Shown here: in pieces, positions 5,090-11,281 of the stretch
Layout: each line of letters starts with the position of its first letter
Numbering within the stretch: the first letter of the stretch is position 1
Virus record (IMG/VR): IMGVR_UViG_3300042356_001680
Location: 1 to 36,561 of that record
Length of the DNA: 36,561 nucleotides
Strand: one strand, 5' to 3'
Source: a virus
The notes under the pieces: model-generated
What the model saw: only the letters and a program-made list of their open reading frames with translations
Told to the model about the DNA's origin: nothing
Databases searched by the model: none
Program-made: the position numbers and the translations under genes

Positions 5090-5374
5090 ATGGAAACAGA
5101 CACAAACACACTCAACGAATACAACGAACTCCGTATTGGCGACATAGTTGGCGATACAGGGCGAATGGTAATCGCCTACACAAAGCGTCATGACCGTGTT
5201 GTCGGTGACTGCTACGCCACTTGGGTAGCGATTTGCGTAGACGAAACAGCGTTCCACCCTTACGCTGTTTGGACTGTCGTGGCTCGCCCTAATGGGTGGC
5301 TCGCCGAGTCGGGCGATTACTGCTCAACACTTGAGAAAGCATTAGTCGCCTACAAAGAACGTGGGGGCGAGTAG
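5090..5374 (+). CDS. Hypothetical protein
   Basis: A 94-aa protein with alternating strands: LRIGDIVGDTGRMVIAYTKR, YATWVAICVDETAF, YAVWTVVARPNGWLAESGDY. It is rich in aromatic residues and probably a small beta fold, ending in a short helix (LEKALVAYKERGG). No membrane segment or known catalytic motif. The start is set by the leaderless promoter 10. It is a single-gene cassette followed by a terminator-like hairpin at 5375. Confidence 0.68.
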   Translation: METDTNTLNEYNELRIGDIVGDTGRMVIAYTKRHDRVVGDCYATWVAICVDETAFHPYAVWTVVARPNGWLAESGDYCSTLEKALVAYKERGGE

Positions 5375-5400
5375 AGAGAAAGGGCTCTAGCTCTTTTTCT
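5375..5400 (+). terminator. Probable intrinsic terminator
   Basis: GAGAAAGGGCT...AGCTCTTTTTCTC with a CTAG-containing loop and a T-rich 3' arm; the pairing is imperfect in the middle. Confidence 0.5.
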
Positions 5401-5444
5401 CCCACTGAGCCCCGGCACTCTTCCTGCCTGCACCGGATAGCGGG

Positions 5445-5464
5445 GCCCCACACGACAATGGGGC
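5445..5464. terminator. Short hairpin with ACACGACA loop
   Basis: GCCCC (5445-5449) pairs with GGGGC (5460-5464); the loop is ACACGACAAT. The ACACGACA loop is shared with the two KTSC-gene hairpins. It lies 5 nt upstream of promoter 11. Confidence 0.4.
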
Positions 5465-5468
5465 AGAC

Positions 5469-5498
5469 TTGTTAGTCGTGCGTAACGCAAACTAAGTT
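5469..5498 (+). promoter_or_regulatory. Family promoter 11 (leadered)
   Basis: TTGTTA 5469-5474, spacer core GTCGTGCGTAACG, TAAGTT 5493-5498. No start codon lies 6-7 nt downstream; the ATG is at 5535, behind GAAAGGGAAA, so a leader of about 30 nt with a Shine-Dalgarno sequence is predicted. Confidence 0.85.
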
Positions 5499-5534
5499 GG
5501 TTCTTGTAACAACGACCCCACGAAAGGGAAACCA

Positions 5535-6005
5535 ATGACAACACTCACCGAAATAGCAACCGAGGCTGAACTCTTTGTTCACGACTTCTTGGGTGCGTTC
5601 ACCAATGAACAAGACAGCCTGTGGATGAGCGAGGCTCACCTGCTTGTTGTTCGTACCGAGAATGACGGAGTGACAGTTGAGCCTGTATCCTCTCACCCTG
5701 ATGTTTACGAACTGATTGACGAAACGATTGCCGAGACACCGTTCTCTGTTCGTTCCTCTGACATTCTTGCCGTAGTCACTTCGGGTTGGGCTGCGCCCCT
5801 CAATGATGACGGTTCTATTGACGGTGCGCCTTCACAACACGCCCAGCGTCGCCGTGTGCGCCTCTGTGCCTTCGTTCGCCGTAGTGACCTTACTATGGCA
5901 AGCATTATCCGTTTCGGTGATACTGACGAAGTGAACATTGACGCAGGTAGCGCAACTGGCTCACTTGCCGAGGCAATGCTCTCGCTTGGTGACGCAGGAA
6001 AGTGA
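5535..6005 (+). CDS. Paralogue of the 2721 protein, GWAAPLNDDG family
   Basis: A 156-aa soluble protein. Residues of about 75-115 carry VTSGWAAPLNDDGSIDGAPSQ and QRRRVRLCAFVRR, matching the gene at 2721. The N-terminal half is helical (ATEAELFVHDFLGAF) and the C-terminus ends ATGSLAEAMLSL. The role is unknown. The duplicate differs in expression design: this copy has a leader and a Shine-Dalgarno sequence (GAAAGGG), the 2721 copy is leaderless. Coupled to the next gene by GTGA. Confidence 0.72.
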   Translation: MTTLTEIATEAELFVHDFLGAFTNEQDSLWMSEAHLLVVRTENDGVTVEPVSSHPDVYELIDETIAETPFSVRSSDILAVVTSGWAAPLNDDGSIDGAPSQHAQRRRVRLCAFVRRSDLTMASIIRFGDTDEVNIDAGSATGSLAEAMLSLGDAGK

Positions 6006-6226
6006 TAAATAATCACTACCGTTTCTACAAGTCGGTATGGTTGGGGAGGGTTGTCGCCCTCCCCACTACCGACCTGTACAAGGCAGTCACCGGAATGTTC
6101 TACGAGACTGATGACCTTGACCTATCCAATGCCATTACCGACCTTGCTTATGCTGAACTAACCAAGCGTGGCGAAATGAGACCTCGGGGCTCAGCCACGC
6201 TTGCGAGACTTGTTAGTCGTCCGTAA
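6002..6226 (+). CDS. Hypothetical protein, GTG start
   Basis: A 74-aa protein. It starts at GTG overlapping the upstream TGA (GTGA). The sequence is basic at the N-terminus (INNHYRFYKSVWLGRVV), then LPTTDLYKAVTGMFYETDDLDLSNAITDLAYAEL, probably helical. The last 17 bases, including the stop, run into promoter 12, and the stop TAA is the one inside the promoter's CGTAA. Not recognised; a moderately secure call resting on the overlap and codon pattern. Confidence 0.58.
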   Translation: MINNHYRFYKSVWLGRVVALPTTDLYKAVTGMFYETDDLDLSNAITDLAYAELTKRGEMRPRGSATLARLVSRP

Positions 6227-6239
6227 TAGAAACTAAGGT
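6210..6239 (+). promoter_or_regulatory. Family promoter 12 (leaderless, overlaps upstream gene)
   Basis: TTGTTA 6210-6215, spacer GTCGTCCGTAAT..., TAAGGT 6234-6239; ATG at 6246 after 6 nt. Confidence 0.85.
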
Positions 6240-6245
6240 AATCCC

Positions 6246-6671
6246 ATGGAAACAAACACACCTATCGCCACTGGCGAACTTACCAATTCATGCACCTGCC
6301 TCACCTATGAGGAAGACGGCGAAACAATGTCAATTGACACCGAGTACGGTTCTACCTGCTACGGAGACTGTTGGGACTTCGCTGTTGAAGACTTTGCAAT
6401 GATTACCGAGGAACTTCGTAACTCTAACGAAACTGACTGGTGGAAGGTTGAAGACTTACGCCTATGGAGTGACAATGTCTCAGGGTACTTCCACGCCAAT
6501 ACAGTCGCTGACCTGATTGAAGGCATGACAGTCCGTAGCGACTGGCGTATGACTTACAAGGTATTTGGTGACCGTATTGAGTATTCTCTCAGTCACCACG
6601 ATGCGATGGGTAGCGCAAGCACCCTGCGCACCGTCTCAGACGATGAGCGTGAAGACTTGGGGCTCTACTAA
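6246..6671 (+). CDS. Acidic hypothetical protein upstream of WhiB
   Basis: A 141-aa acidic protein. It has a Cys cluster near the N-terminus (NSCTCLTY at about residues 15-22, then STCYGDCWDF at about 36-45) followed by a Trp-rich helical part (ETDWWKVEDLRLW) and a C-terminal strand region (MTYKVFGDRIEYSLSHHD). The four or five cysteines could bind metal. It is coupled to the WhiB gene by TAATG, so the two are made together and may act together. Family not recognised. Confidence 0.7.
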   Translation: METNTPIATGELTNSCTCLTYEEDGETMSIDTEYGSTCYGDCWDFAVEDFAMITEELRNSNETDWWKVEDLRLWSDNVSGYFHANTVADLIEGMTVRSDWRMTYKVFGDRIEYSLSHHDAMGSASTLRTVSDDEREDLGLY

Positions 6672-6919
6672 TGAGCATGGCACTGTACGAACGGAATTGG
6701 GCTGAGCAAGCAAACTGTAAAGACATGGATAAGGCTCTCTTCTTTCCTGCCTCAGTAAGGGAACTGAAACAAGCCAAGCAAGTTTGCTCAACCTGCCCTG
6801 TCTCTGCCGACTGCCTGCAGTATGCAACCGACAACACACTTGAGTACGGAGTGTGGGGAGGACTAGGGGAGAGTGACCGTCTCAGGTTGGCGAGAGACGC
6901 CAGGCGTGCAGGGCTCTAA
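6671..6919 (+). CDS. WhiB-family Fe-S transcription factor 1
   Basis: An 82-aa protein, normal for phage WhiB-like proteins. The four cluster ligands are C16, C39, C42 and C48 (NCKDMD...VCSTCPVSADC), followed by GVWGG at 60-64 and a basic C-terminal tail (RLRLARDARRAG). WhiB proteins carry a [4Fe-4S] cluster, bind region 4 of the primary sigma factor and change promoter choice. Known mycobacteriophage members (for example WhiBTM4) alter host division or superinfection. The family is essentially confined to actinobacteria and their phages. It overlaps the upstream gene (TAATG). Confidence 0.93.
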   Translation: MSMALYERNWAEQANCKDMDKALFFPASVRELKQAKQVCSTCPVSADCLQYATDNTLEYGVWGGLGESDRLRLARDARRAGL

Positions 6920-7027
6920 CTACCCCCTGGAGCCCCGGCCCGACTCTGAGCCGGGAAAGTGGCGAGACGAAACGGATAAATCTATCCACGTGCGCGTGAC
7001 AGCCGGCCACGGAGCTTCCCTTTATAT

Positions 7028-7042
7028 GACGGTGGTGGATGA
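7028..7042 (+). repeat. GACGGTGGTGGAWGA repeat, copy 2
   Basis: W = T, intergenic, 4 bp upstream of the -35 of promoter 13. With the next bases the core reads GGTGGATGACAAC. Confidence 0.85.
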
Positions 7043-7046
7043 CAAC

Positions 7047-7076
7047 TTGTTAGCCGTCCGTAACGACTAGTAAGGT
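7047..7076 (+). promoter_or_regulatory. Family promoter 13 (leaderless)
   Basis: TTGTTA 7047-7052, spacer core GCCGTCCGTAACG, TAAGGT 7071-7076; ATG at 7084 after 7 nt. An in-frame GTG at 7075 overlaps the -10 and is excluded. Confidence 0.85.
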
Positions 7077-7083
7077 GGCAGAC

Positions 7084-7551
7084 ATGGGATTAGACCAATA
7101 CTTATACGCAAAAAACTACCTTTCTCCTATGGAATGGAGAGGGCAGGAAATGACCGACACTTTCAACGCTGTTGCTGACGCAATTGGCGTGAGGGACTTC
7201 ATGGACAAGGACTTACCTTCCATCCAATGCCAAGTCAAAATTGGCTACTGGCGAAAGGCGAACGCCATTCATGACTGGTTCGTACAGAACTGTCAAGACG
7301 GTAACGACGACTGCCGTGAGGCTTATGTACCTATCGAGAAACTGGAAGAACTTCGCACAGTTTGTAAAATGGTTCTAGGTAACCACGCCCTCGCTAGCGA
7401 ACACCTTCCAACTACATCGGGCTTCTTCTTTGGTAGCACCGACTATGACGAGTGGTATTACAAAGACCTTGAATTGACCGTGGACATTATTGACAATGCT
7501 CTCTCTAAGGTCTCTGACGCTTGGACTTTCGCCTATCAGAGTTCGTGGTAA
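7084..7551 (+). CDS. Conserved phage protein (GLDQYLYAK family)
   Basis: A 155-aa protein. It has the layout of a phage family of unknown function that starts MGLD.YLYAK and contains IGYWRKANAIHDWFVQN, DCREAYVPIEKLEEL, LPTTSGFFFGSTDYDEWYYKDLELT. The strongly conserved YWRKAN.IH.WF and FFFGS..YDEWY blocks suggest an enzyme or binding pocket, but no role is established. Start from the leaderless promoter. A 2-nt gap separates it from the next gene, so they share a transcript. Confidence 0.78.
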   Translation: MGLDQYLYAKNYLSPMEWRGQEMTDTFNAVADAIGVRDFMDKDLPSIQCQVKIGYWRKANAIHDWFVQNCQDGNDDCREAYVPIEKLEELRTVCKMVLGNHALASEHLPTTSGFFFGSTDYDEWYYKDLELTVDIIDNALSKVSDAWTFAYQSSW

Positions 7552-7553
7552 TC

Positions 7554-7757
7554 ATGGCTCTGAACTTGAAAGAAAGTACCTTTGACTGGTTCGTCTGTGA
7601 TTGTGGAAATAATCCACACCTGGACGGTTTCGAGACGTGCTTGAAAGACGGAACAATTGTCTATCCGACGCCCGACGAATGGGATGGAATTCACTACATC
7701 TGTGAACGCTGTAATTCTGTTTACAACTCCGACACGATGGAAGAGGTGGCCGGGTAG
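7554..7757 (+). CDS. Putative zinc-ribbon small protein
   Basis: A 67-aa protein. FVCDCGNNPHLDGF in the first third and YICERCNSVYN in the last third give a CxC plus CxxC arrangement with one more Cys (ETC) between them, as in treble-clef or zinc-ribbon proteins. It starts 2 nt after the previous stop and has no strong Shine-Dalgarno sequence, so coupling is likely. Function unknown; probably protein or nucleic-acid binding. Confidence 0.65.
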   Translation: MALNLKESTFDWFVCDCGNNPHLDGFETCLKDGTIVYPTPDEWDGIHYICERCNSVYNSDTMEEVAG

Positions 7758-7794
7758 CTCCCGGTGCGGGGCTCGCCCAAGCCCCTACGCAAAC

Positions 7795-7824
7795 TTGTTA
7801 CTCGTCCGTAACGCAAACTAAGGT
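7795..7824 (+). promoter_or_regulatory. Family promoter 14 (leadered)
   Basis: TTGTTA 7795-7800, spacer core CTCGTCCGTAACG, TAAGGT 7819-7824. The ATG is at 7863, so a leader of about 32 nt is predicted; it contains CTACTAGAAAGAAATAGGG just before the start. Confidence 0.86.
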
Positions 7825-7862
7825 GTTCTTATCCACCCCAACTACTAGAAAGAAATAGGGAA

Positions 7863-8285
7863 ATGGCACAAAAACCAATCAGCGTAAAGGTCAGCACTAA
7901 GAAAGTGATTGACGCATTAGAAAAGGCTCTCGCAGAGCGTAAGAAAGAAGTTGCCGAAAACGAAAAGGCTCGGAAAGACCACGAAAAGGCTGTCAAGGAC
8001 TTCCAAGACACTCTTGCCGAGATGTTTCGTTCAGGGAAAGGCAAAGTAACTAGCGTCAGCAAGTCTCACGCCTATCGCTACAACGAGGAAAACAACAAGT
8101 ACGAAATCACCGTTGAGTTCCCTGCTTCTGTAAAAGCACCGAAAGAGCCTGAAATCAACTCTGCCGACTGGTCACTCAAATCAGACATTGAGGAACTGGA
8201 AAACGCTGTCGCAGTCCTGAAAATGACTGACGAGGAAACCATCAACACCAGCACCTACAAGGGTGTGGCTCGCTTCATCAAATAA
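7863..8285 (+). CDS. Coiled-coil hypothetical protein
   Basis: A 140-aa soluble protein. Residues of about 10-60 are a charged helix with heptad character (IDALEKALAERKKEVAENEKARKDHEKAVKDF), expected to form a coiled coil. A beta-rich middle (YRYNEENNKYEITVEFPASV) and another helix (DIEELENAVAVLKM) follow. Its leader carries the CTACTAGAAA box and AGGG, so it belongs to the leadered class and may be strongly expressed. No family recognised. A GNRA-loop hairpin follows at 8292. Confidence 0.75.
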   Translation: MAQKPISVKVSTKKVIDALEKALAERKKEVAENEKARKDHEKAVKDFQDTLAEMFRSGKGKVTSVSKSHAYRYNEENNKYEITVEFPASVKAPKEPEINSADWSLKSDIEELENAVAVLKMTDEETINTSTYKGVARFIK

Positions 8286-8291
8286 GGTTGA

Positions 8292-8307
8292 GGGGGCGCA
8301 AGCCCCC
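8292..8307 (+). terminator. GGGGGC-GCAA-GCCCCC hairpin
   Basis: Six G-C pairs with a GCAA (GNRA) tetraloop directly between two genes of one transcript. No T tract; more likely an mRNA stability element or attenuator than a full terminator. Confidence 0.45.
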
Positions 8308-8337
8308 AATACCCCCACCCCACCGAGGAGGTGAATA

Positions 8338-8508
8338 ATGGGACAGTATGAAATGGCAAATGCCATAATCAAAGAACTTCTGTCGGGAGACATAGAAGAA
8401 CTTGAGGAACTTACTGCAGACTTTCTTCTAGACATGATGGGAGTTTGTGGAGTTGAGTTAGCAGTTGGAGACAAAGCCTCTCACGCATTTATCAACCAAA
8501 AGGGTTAG
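8338..8508 (+). CDS. Small acidic helical protein
   Basis: A 56-aa protein preceded by a strong Shine-Dalgarno sequence (GAGGAGGTG, 7 nt before the ATG), one of the best in this arm. The sequence is acidic and helical (MANAIIKELLSGDIEELEELTADFLLDMMG), ending VGDKASHAFINQKG. It probably shares the transcript of promoter 14. Not recognised. Confidence 0.66.
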   Translation: MGQYEMANAIIKELLSGDIEELEELTADFLLDMMGVCGVELAVGDKASHAFINQKG

Positions 8509-8528
8509 TTCGTTTCCATCAACGAAAG

Positions 8529-8554
8529 AAAGGGTAGGAGAAATCCTGCCCTTT
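8529..8554 (+). terminator. 11-bp stem with GAAA tetraloop
   Basis: Arm 8529-8539 (AAAGGGTAGGA) pairs with 8544-8554 (TCCTGCCCTTT), one T-G wobble, GAAA loop. Only a short T/C run is in the 3' arm. It probably ends the 7863-8508 transcript. Confidence 0.55.
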
Positions 8555-8595
8555 CCCTATGCCGAGCCCCGGTCCGGAGGCTGCATATTTCGAAC

Positions 8596-8625
8596 TTGTT
8601 ACCCGCCCGTAACGCAGAATAAGAT
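8596..8625 (+). promoter_or_regulatory. Family promoter 15 (leaderless)
   Basis: TTGTTA 8596-8601, spacer core CCCGCCCGTAACG, TAAGAT 8620-8625; ATG at 8633 after 7 nt. Confidence 0.86.
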
Positions 8626-8632
8626 TGTCCAC

Positions 8633-8944
8633 ATGAGCACAGATTATCAACTCCACTGGGACGCCTTAGCAAACTTTGGCGAATCCACACCAATAGAAAT
8701 TCGCTTTCATGCGAATACCACCCAAAAACATTTCCAACTGCTAGCAACTGCTGGGACCAATGGTCAAATTTACTACACACTCCACTACAACCCTCGTAGC
8801 AACTACTCAATGGCACTTTCGTACATTGTTGGTCACGATAAAAGTGACGTTACATTGCCCATGAAGAACTACTCAGGATGGCAAAATGACGTGCTTTCTT
8901 GGGTTATCAGTATGAAGCATTACACAGTGGACCAAGTCTTCTAA
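8633..8944 (+). CDS. Hypothetical protein
   Basis: A 103-aa protein (MSTDYQLHWDALANF...). It is beta-rich with many Tyr, His and Asn (IEIRFHANTTQKHF, GQIYYTLHYNPRSNYSMALSYIVGHDKSD) and ends with a Trp-containing helix. No motif recognised. The start is set by the leaderless promoter; longer upstream in-frame starts would precede transcription. Coupled to the next gene by TAATG. Confidence 0.68.
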   Translation: MSTDYQLHWDALANFGESTPIEIRFHANTTQKHFQLLATAGTNGQIYYTLHYNPRSNYSMALSYIVGHDKSDVTLPMKNYSGWQNDVLSWVISMKHYTVDQVF

Positions 8945-9204
8945 TGAAGGCAAAAGACATTGCCAGACACATGTCTGCCTTGGACCCCGACGAAGAGCTC
9001 GTCTGTGTGTGGTTCACAAAAGACGACTTTCCCCTAGGTATAAAGGACGATGGTGACTACGAGACACTTGCTCCGATGGAGTGGGATGATGTAGTCTCTA
9101 CATTTGAGAACGAAAAGTGGGCCAACCCTCTCAATAGTTCGTGGGCAGATGTCCATCAAGACATTTATAAACTAGTAGGAGAAAAACTCGGTGCCTTGGT
9201 CTGA
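8944..9204 (+). CDS. PDEEL-type small protein 1
   Basis: An 86-aa acidic protein. It begins MKAKDIARHMSALDPDEELVCVWFTKDDFPL, which matches the start of the gene at 10762 (IIKQIIEMLSRYSPDEELCILWWDKPQF). This helix, PDEEL turn and W-containing strand recur in small phage proteins of unknown function. It is followed in both places by another small gene in overlapping frame, so the two-gene unit may have been duplicated. Coupled through TAATG. Confidence 0.7.
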   Translation: MKAKDIARHMSALDPDEELVCVWFTKDDFPLGIKDDGDYETLAPMEWDDVVSTFENEKWANPLNSSWADVHQDIYKLVGEKLGALV

Positions 9205-9463
9205 AGAGGAAACAAAGAAAGCGTTCATGAAAAACGCGGTCTCGTTCGTACTGTCTGAATATCCCCGGGATGTTGACATCATGGATATCCCAACACTGGT
9301 TGAGTATGTAGACAAACGCATCCTGGTATGGGAACCATTCGTCCGGCGTTCCGGGATTGAACTGGCCGACATAATTGACCAGTTATTTGAAATGAACTAC
9401 TCGACTTACCTGCAGTCAACCGGGGGCGGGGCTCCCGAGTCCTCTGACCACACCGAGTGGTGA
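9191..9463 (+). CDS. Hypothetical protein, GTG start
   Basis: A 90-aa protein. GTG at 9191 has AGGAG about 9 nt upstream and overlaps the previous gene by 14 bp. It is helical (EEETKKAFMKNAVSFVLSEYP; MDIPTLVEYVDKRILVW; GIELADIIDQLFEMNYSTYL) and ends in a Gly-rich tail. It contains a CGGGGCTC octamer near its 3' end. A weak resemblance to the gene at 10997 (both have a helix ending in a hydrophobic DIIDQLF / KIINEMF block) fits duplication of the unit. Confidence 0.6.
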   Translation: MPWSEEETKKAFMKNAVSFVLSEYPRDVDIMDIPTLVEYVDKRILVWEPFVRRSGIELADIIDQLFEMNYSTYLQSTGGGAPESSDHTEW

Positions 9464-9530
9464 CGACCACGCTGCGCGTTTATTCAGAAATCTAAGATTT
9501 CAAGAGACTCACCCCAGACAATTATTACCT

Positions 9531-9545
9531 GACGGTGGTGGATGA
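9531..9545 (+). repeat. GACGGTGGTGGAWGA repeat, copy 3
   Basis: W = T, intergenic; its end is 4 bp from the -35 of promoter 16, the same geometry as copy 2 with promoter 13. Confidence 0.85.
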
Positions 9546-9549
9546 GAAC

Positions 9550-9579
9550 TTGTTAGTCGTCCGTAACGAGAAGTAAGTT
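9550..9579 (+). promoter_or_regulatory. Family promoter 16 (leaderless)
   Basis: TTGTTA 9550-9555, spacer core GTCGTCCGTAACG, TAAGTT 9574-9579; ATG at 9586 after 6 nt. All 30 bases are identical to promoter 17, 220 bp away. Confidence 0.88.
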
Positions 9580-9585
9580 GGAGAC

Positions 9586-9768
9586 ATGAAGAAATTTACA
9601 CTCCGAGTAACAGAATCCATCAACCACGACTACGAAATTGAAGCAGAGACCGAAGAAGAGGCTCTCTCTATCTACTACTCGTACGACAATGACCAACTCA
9701 AGTCACTTGACCTTGACGGTCAATCAGAATGGGACACGCACCCATGGGAAATCACGGAATCGGACTGA
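9586..9768 (+). CDS. Small acidic protein
   Basis: A 60-aa protein: MKKFTLRVTES, then DYEIEAETEEEALSIYYSYD, a beta strand followed by a helix with EAETEEEAL, ending DTHPWEITESD. This strand-helix layout with an E.E.EEEAL motif recurs in tiny phage proteins of unknown role. Single-gene cassette; the next promoter's -35 begins 2 nt after the stop codon. Confidence 0.7.
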   Translation: MKKFTLRVTESINHDYEIEAETEEEALSIYYSYDNDQLKSLDLDGQSEWDTHPWEITESD

Positions 9769-9769
9769 C

Positions 9770-9799
9770 TTGTTAGTCGTCCGTAACGAGAAGTAAGTT
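9770..9799 (+). promoter_or_regulatory. Family promoter 17 (leaderless)
   Basis: TTGTTA 9770-9775, spacer core GTCGTCCGTAACG, TAAGTT 9794-9799; ATG at 9806 after 6 nt. An exact 30-bp duplicate of promoter 16. Confidence 0.88.
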
Positions 9800-9805
9800 G
9801 TTCTT

Positions 9806-10081
9806 ATGACACAGCACTACATCCGAATCCTTACCGAAGTCTCCTACCCCGAAGGTCCGACCTACGCCAAGTGGGATTACTTCTCTATCTCTGATGAGAA
9901 GTTGCCTGTGGAGTTCCGAGAGTTGCCCGACCCCGAGAAGTTCTACGACTTCCTGAATAACAACGGTTTCTGGGATAAGGGCTGGCAGGAAATCACCCCA
10001 GAGATTGACGCTTGGATTGACTTCCACCCCGACCAATGTGGGTTGCAAGACGAAATCGCCATAGAAGTCACTTATGTCTGA
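9806..10081 (+). CDS. Hypothetical protein
   Basis: A 91-aa acidic protein. The N-terminal half is a strand with aromatic residues (HYIRILTEVSYPEGPTYAKWDYFSI), followed by FYDFLNNNGFWDKGWQEITPEIDAWIDFHPDQCG and a final strand (EIAIEVTYV). A compact alpha/beta fold seems likely. Not recognised. Single-gene cassette between promoters 17 and 18, with no visible terminator. Confidence 0.68.
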   Translation: MTQHYIRILTEVSYPEGPTYAKWDYFSISDEKLPVEFRELPDPEKFYDFLNNNGFWDKGWQEITPEIDAWIDFHPDQCGLQDEIAIEVTYV

Positions 10082-10083
10082 AC

Positions 10084-10113
10084 TTGTTAGTCGTCCGTAA
10101 CGCCGACTAATCT
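10084..10113 (+). promoter_or_regulatory. Family promoter 18 (leadered)
   Basis: TTGTTA 10084-10089, spacer core GTCGTCCGTAACG, TAATCT 10108-10113. The ATG is at 10148 behind CTACTAAAAAGGAAC, giving a leader of about 28 nt. Confidence 0.84.
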
Positions 10114-10147
10114 AAACATTGTCCCCCCTACTAAAAAGGAACAAAAA

Positions 10148-10765
10148 ATGCCAAATTGGGTATCAACAACACTGAGCGTAAAAGGCTCGCCAACAGAAGT
10201 ACAGCGATTCATTGACGGAATCAAGGATTCCAAGATTCTTGAGTCGTATGTCCCTTGCCCTACGGAACTGCACGAGACAGTCGCTGGCTCTGTCGGCACC
10301 GATAAAGCAGAAGAGCATCGCAAACAACAAGAGTCCAACATTGCCAAGTACGGTCACAAGGACTGGTACGACTGGGCATACGACACTTGGGGTACCAAGT
10401 GGGGCGATTGTGATACCAGCATCGGACACCCGATGCAACTCGCTAACGGCTCATGGGAAGTCGTTGTGCATTACCAAACTGCATGGGGTCCAGCCGATGC
10501 AGGCTTCCTAAAGGTCTCTACGCTCTTCCCTGAACTGCTCTTCACCTTTGACTATGACGAAGAGGCTGGCTTCTTTGCAGGCACCGAGGCGTACCTCAAT
10601 GGCGACACAGTCTTTCAGTCCATGTATGAGCCATGCGCATACGAGGGCGAAGTAGATTACGACGACTACGAGTCCATTGACAAGTACGAAGCATGGAAAG
10701 AAGCGCAAGGCGATGCAATTTTTACCCAATACTGTGAATTCCTGAAAGAAGCGTCGTTGTTGTGA
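10148..10765 (+). CDS. Api92-like ferredoxin-fold domain protein
   Basis: A 205-aa protein. It opens with MPNWVSTTLSVKGSPTEVQRFIDGI, the hallmark of Api92/YubB-type phage and plasmid proteins (a MPNW...L.V.G....V..F start). Later blocks fit as well: WYDWAYDTWGTKWGDCD, SWEVVVHYQTAWGPADAGFLKVSTLFPELLFTFDYDEEAGFFAGTEAY. The family has a ferredoxin-like domain and no established function. The leader contains the CTACTAAAAAGGAA box, so start and Shine-Dalgarno agree. Coupled to the next gene through GTGA. Confidence 0.82.
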   Translation: MPNWVSTTLSVKGSPTEVQRFIDGIKDSKILESYVPCPTELHETVAGSVGTDKAEEHRKQQESNIAKYGHKDWYDWAYDTWGTKWGDCDTSIGHPMQLANGSWEVVVHYQTAWGPADAGFLKVSTLFPELLFTFDYDEEAGFFAGTEAYLNGDTVFQSMYEPCAYEGEVDYDDYESIDKYEAWKEAQGDAIFTQYCEFLKEASLL

Positions 10766-11004
10766 TTATCAAACAAATCATCGAGATGCTAAGTCGCTAT
10801 TCCCCCGATGAAGAACTGTGTATTCTGTGGTGGGATAAACCACAGTTCGAAAACTTGGATGGGCTGGAACTTACCGACGAAGGATGGGCTCAAATCTGTA
10901 AAGAGTTTGACGAGTGGGAAAATGCTGGTAACGATGTCAACCAGTGGATTATGGATTCTGCTCTAGAATATGCAGAACTAGTGAAAGAAGAGCCAGATGC
11001 TTGA
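10762..11004 (+). CDS. PDEEL-type small protein 2, GTG start
   Basis: An 80-aa acidic protein, GTG start overlapping the upstream TGA. The beginning (IIKQIIEMLSRYSPDEELCILWWDK) is paralogous to the gene at 8944. The rest is helical and acidic (EEGWAQICKEFDEWENAGND-like composition). It overlaps the next gene by 8 bp. Function unknown. Confidence 0.7.
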   Translation: MIIKQIIEMLSRYSPDEELCILWWDKPQFENLDGLELTDEGWAQICKEFDEWENAGNDVNQWIMDSALEYAELVKEEPDA

Positions 11005-11281
11005 AAAGAAAATCAAGAAAAAAGAACTTATGGAATTACTCGAAGAGAATTACTACACCTTGGCAACTACAGGAGCTGAGGCAATGGCAGTGATATTCGA
11101 TGACTACTCCAGTGGAAGGTTCACAGAGAACCTTGCTGAGTGGGGAATATCTTCAGAGAGATTGCTCAAGATAATCAACGAGATGTTCGACGCCTGGTTG
11201 GAAGATGGAAAAATGGATATTCAGGCAATGGATTACCACAAGAAAAATGCCCGGGCAACAAAAATTCGCAGCAAGAGGTGA
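10997..11281 (+). CDS. Helical hypothetical protein
   Basis: A 94-aa protein with a basic N-terminus (EKKIKKKELMELLEEN), a helical middle (AEAMAVIFDDYSSGRF, LLKIINEMFDAWLED) and a basic tail (HKKNARATKIRSKR). It is charged at both ends and could bind nucleic acid. Overlaps the previous gene (ATGCTTGA). Last gene of the promoter 18 cassette. Confidence 0.66.
   Translation: MLEKKIKKKELMELLEENYYTLATTGAEAMAVIFDDYSSGRFTENLAEWGISSERLLKIINEMFDAWLEDGKMDIQAMDYHKKNARATKIRSKR

Noticed and set aside
6873-7070. 65-aa frame overlapping the end of WhiB 1 and ending in promoter 13
   Set aside because: It starts inside the WhiB gene without a ribosome site and crosses GC-rich intergenic sequence. Its TVVDDNLL tail comes from the repeat plus promoter, not from a recognisable protein.
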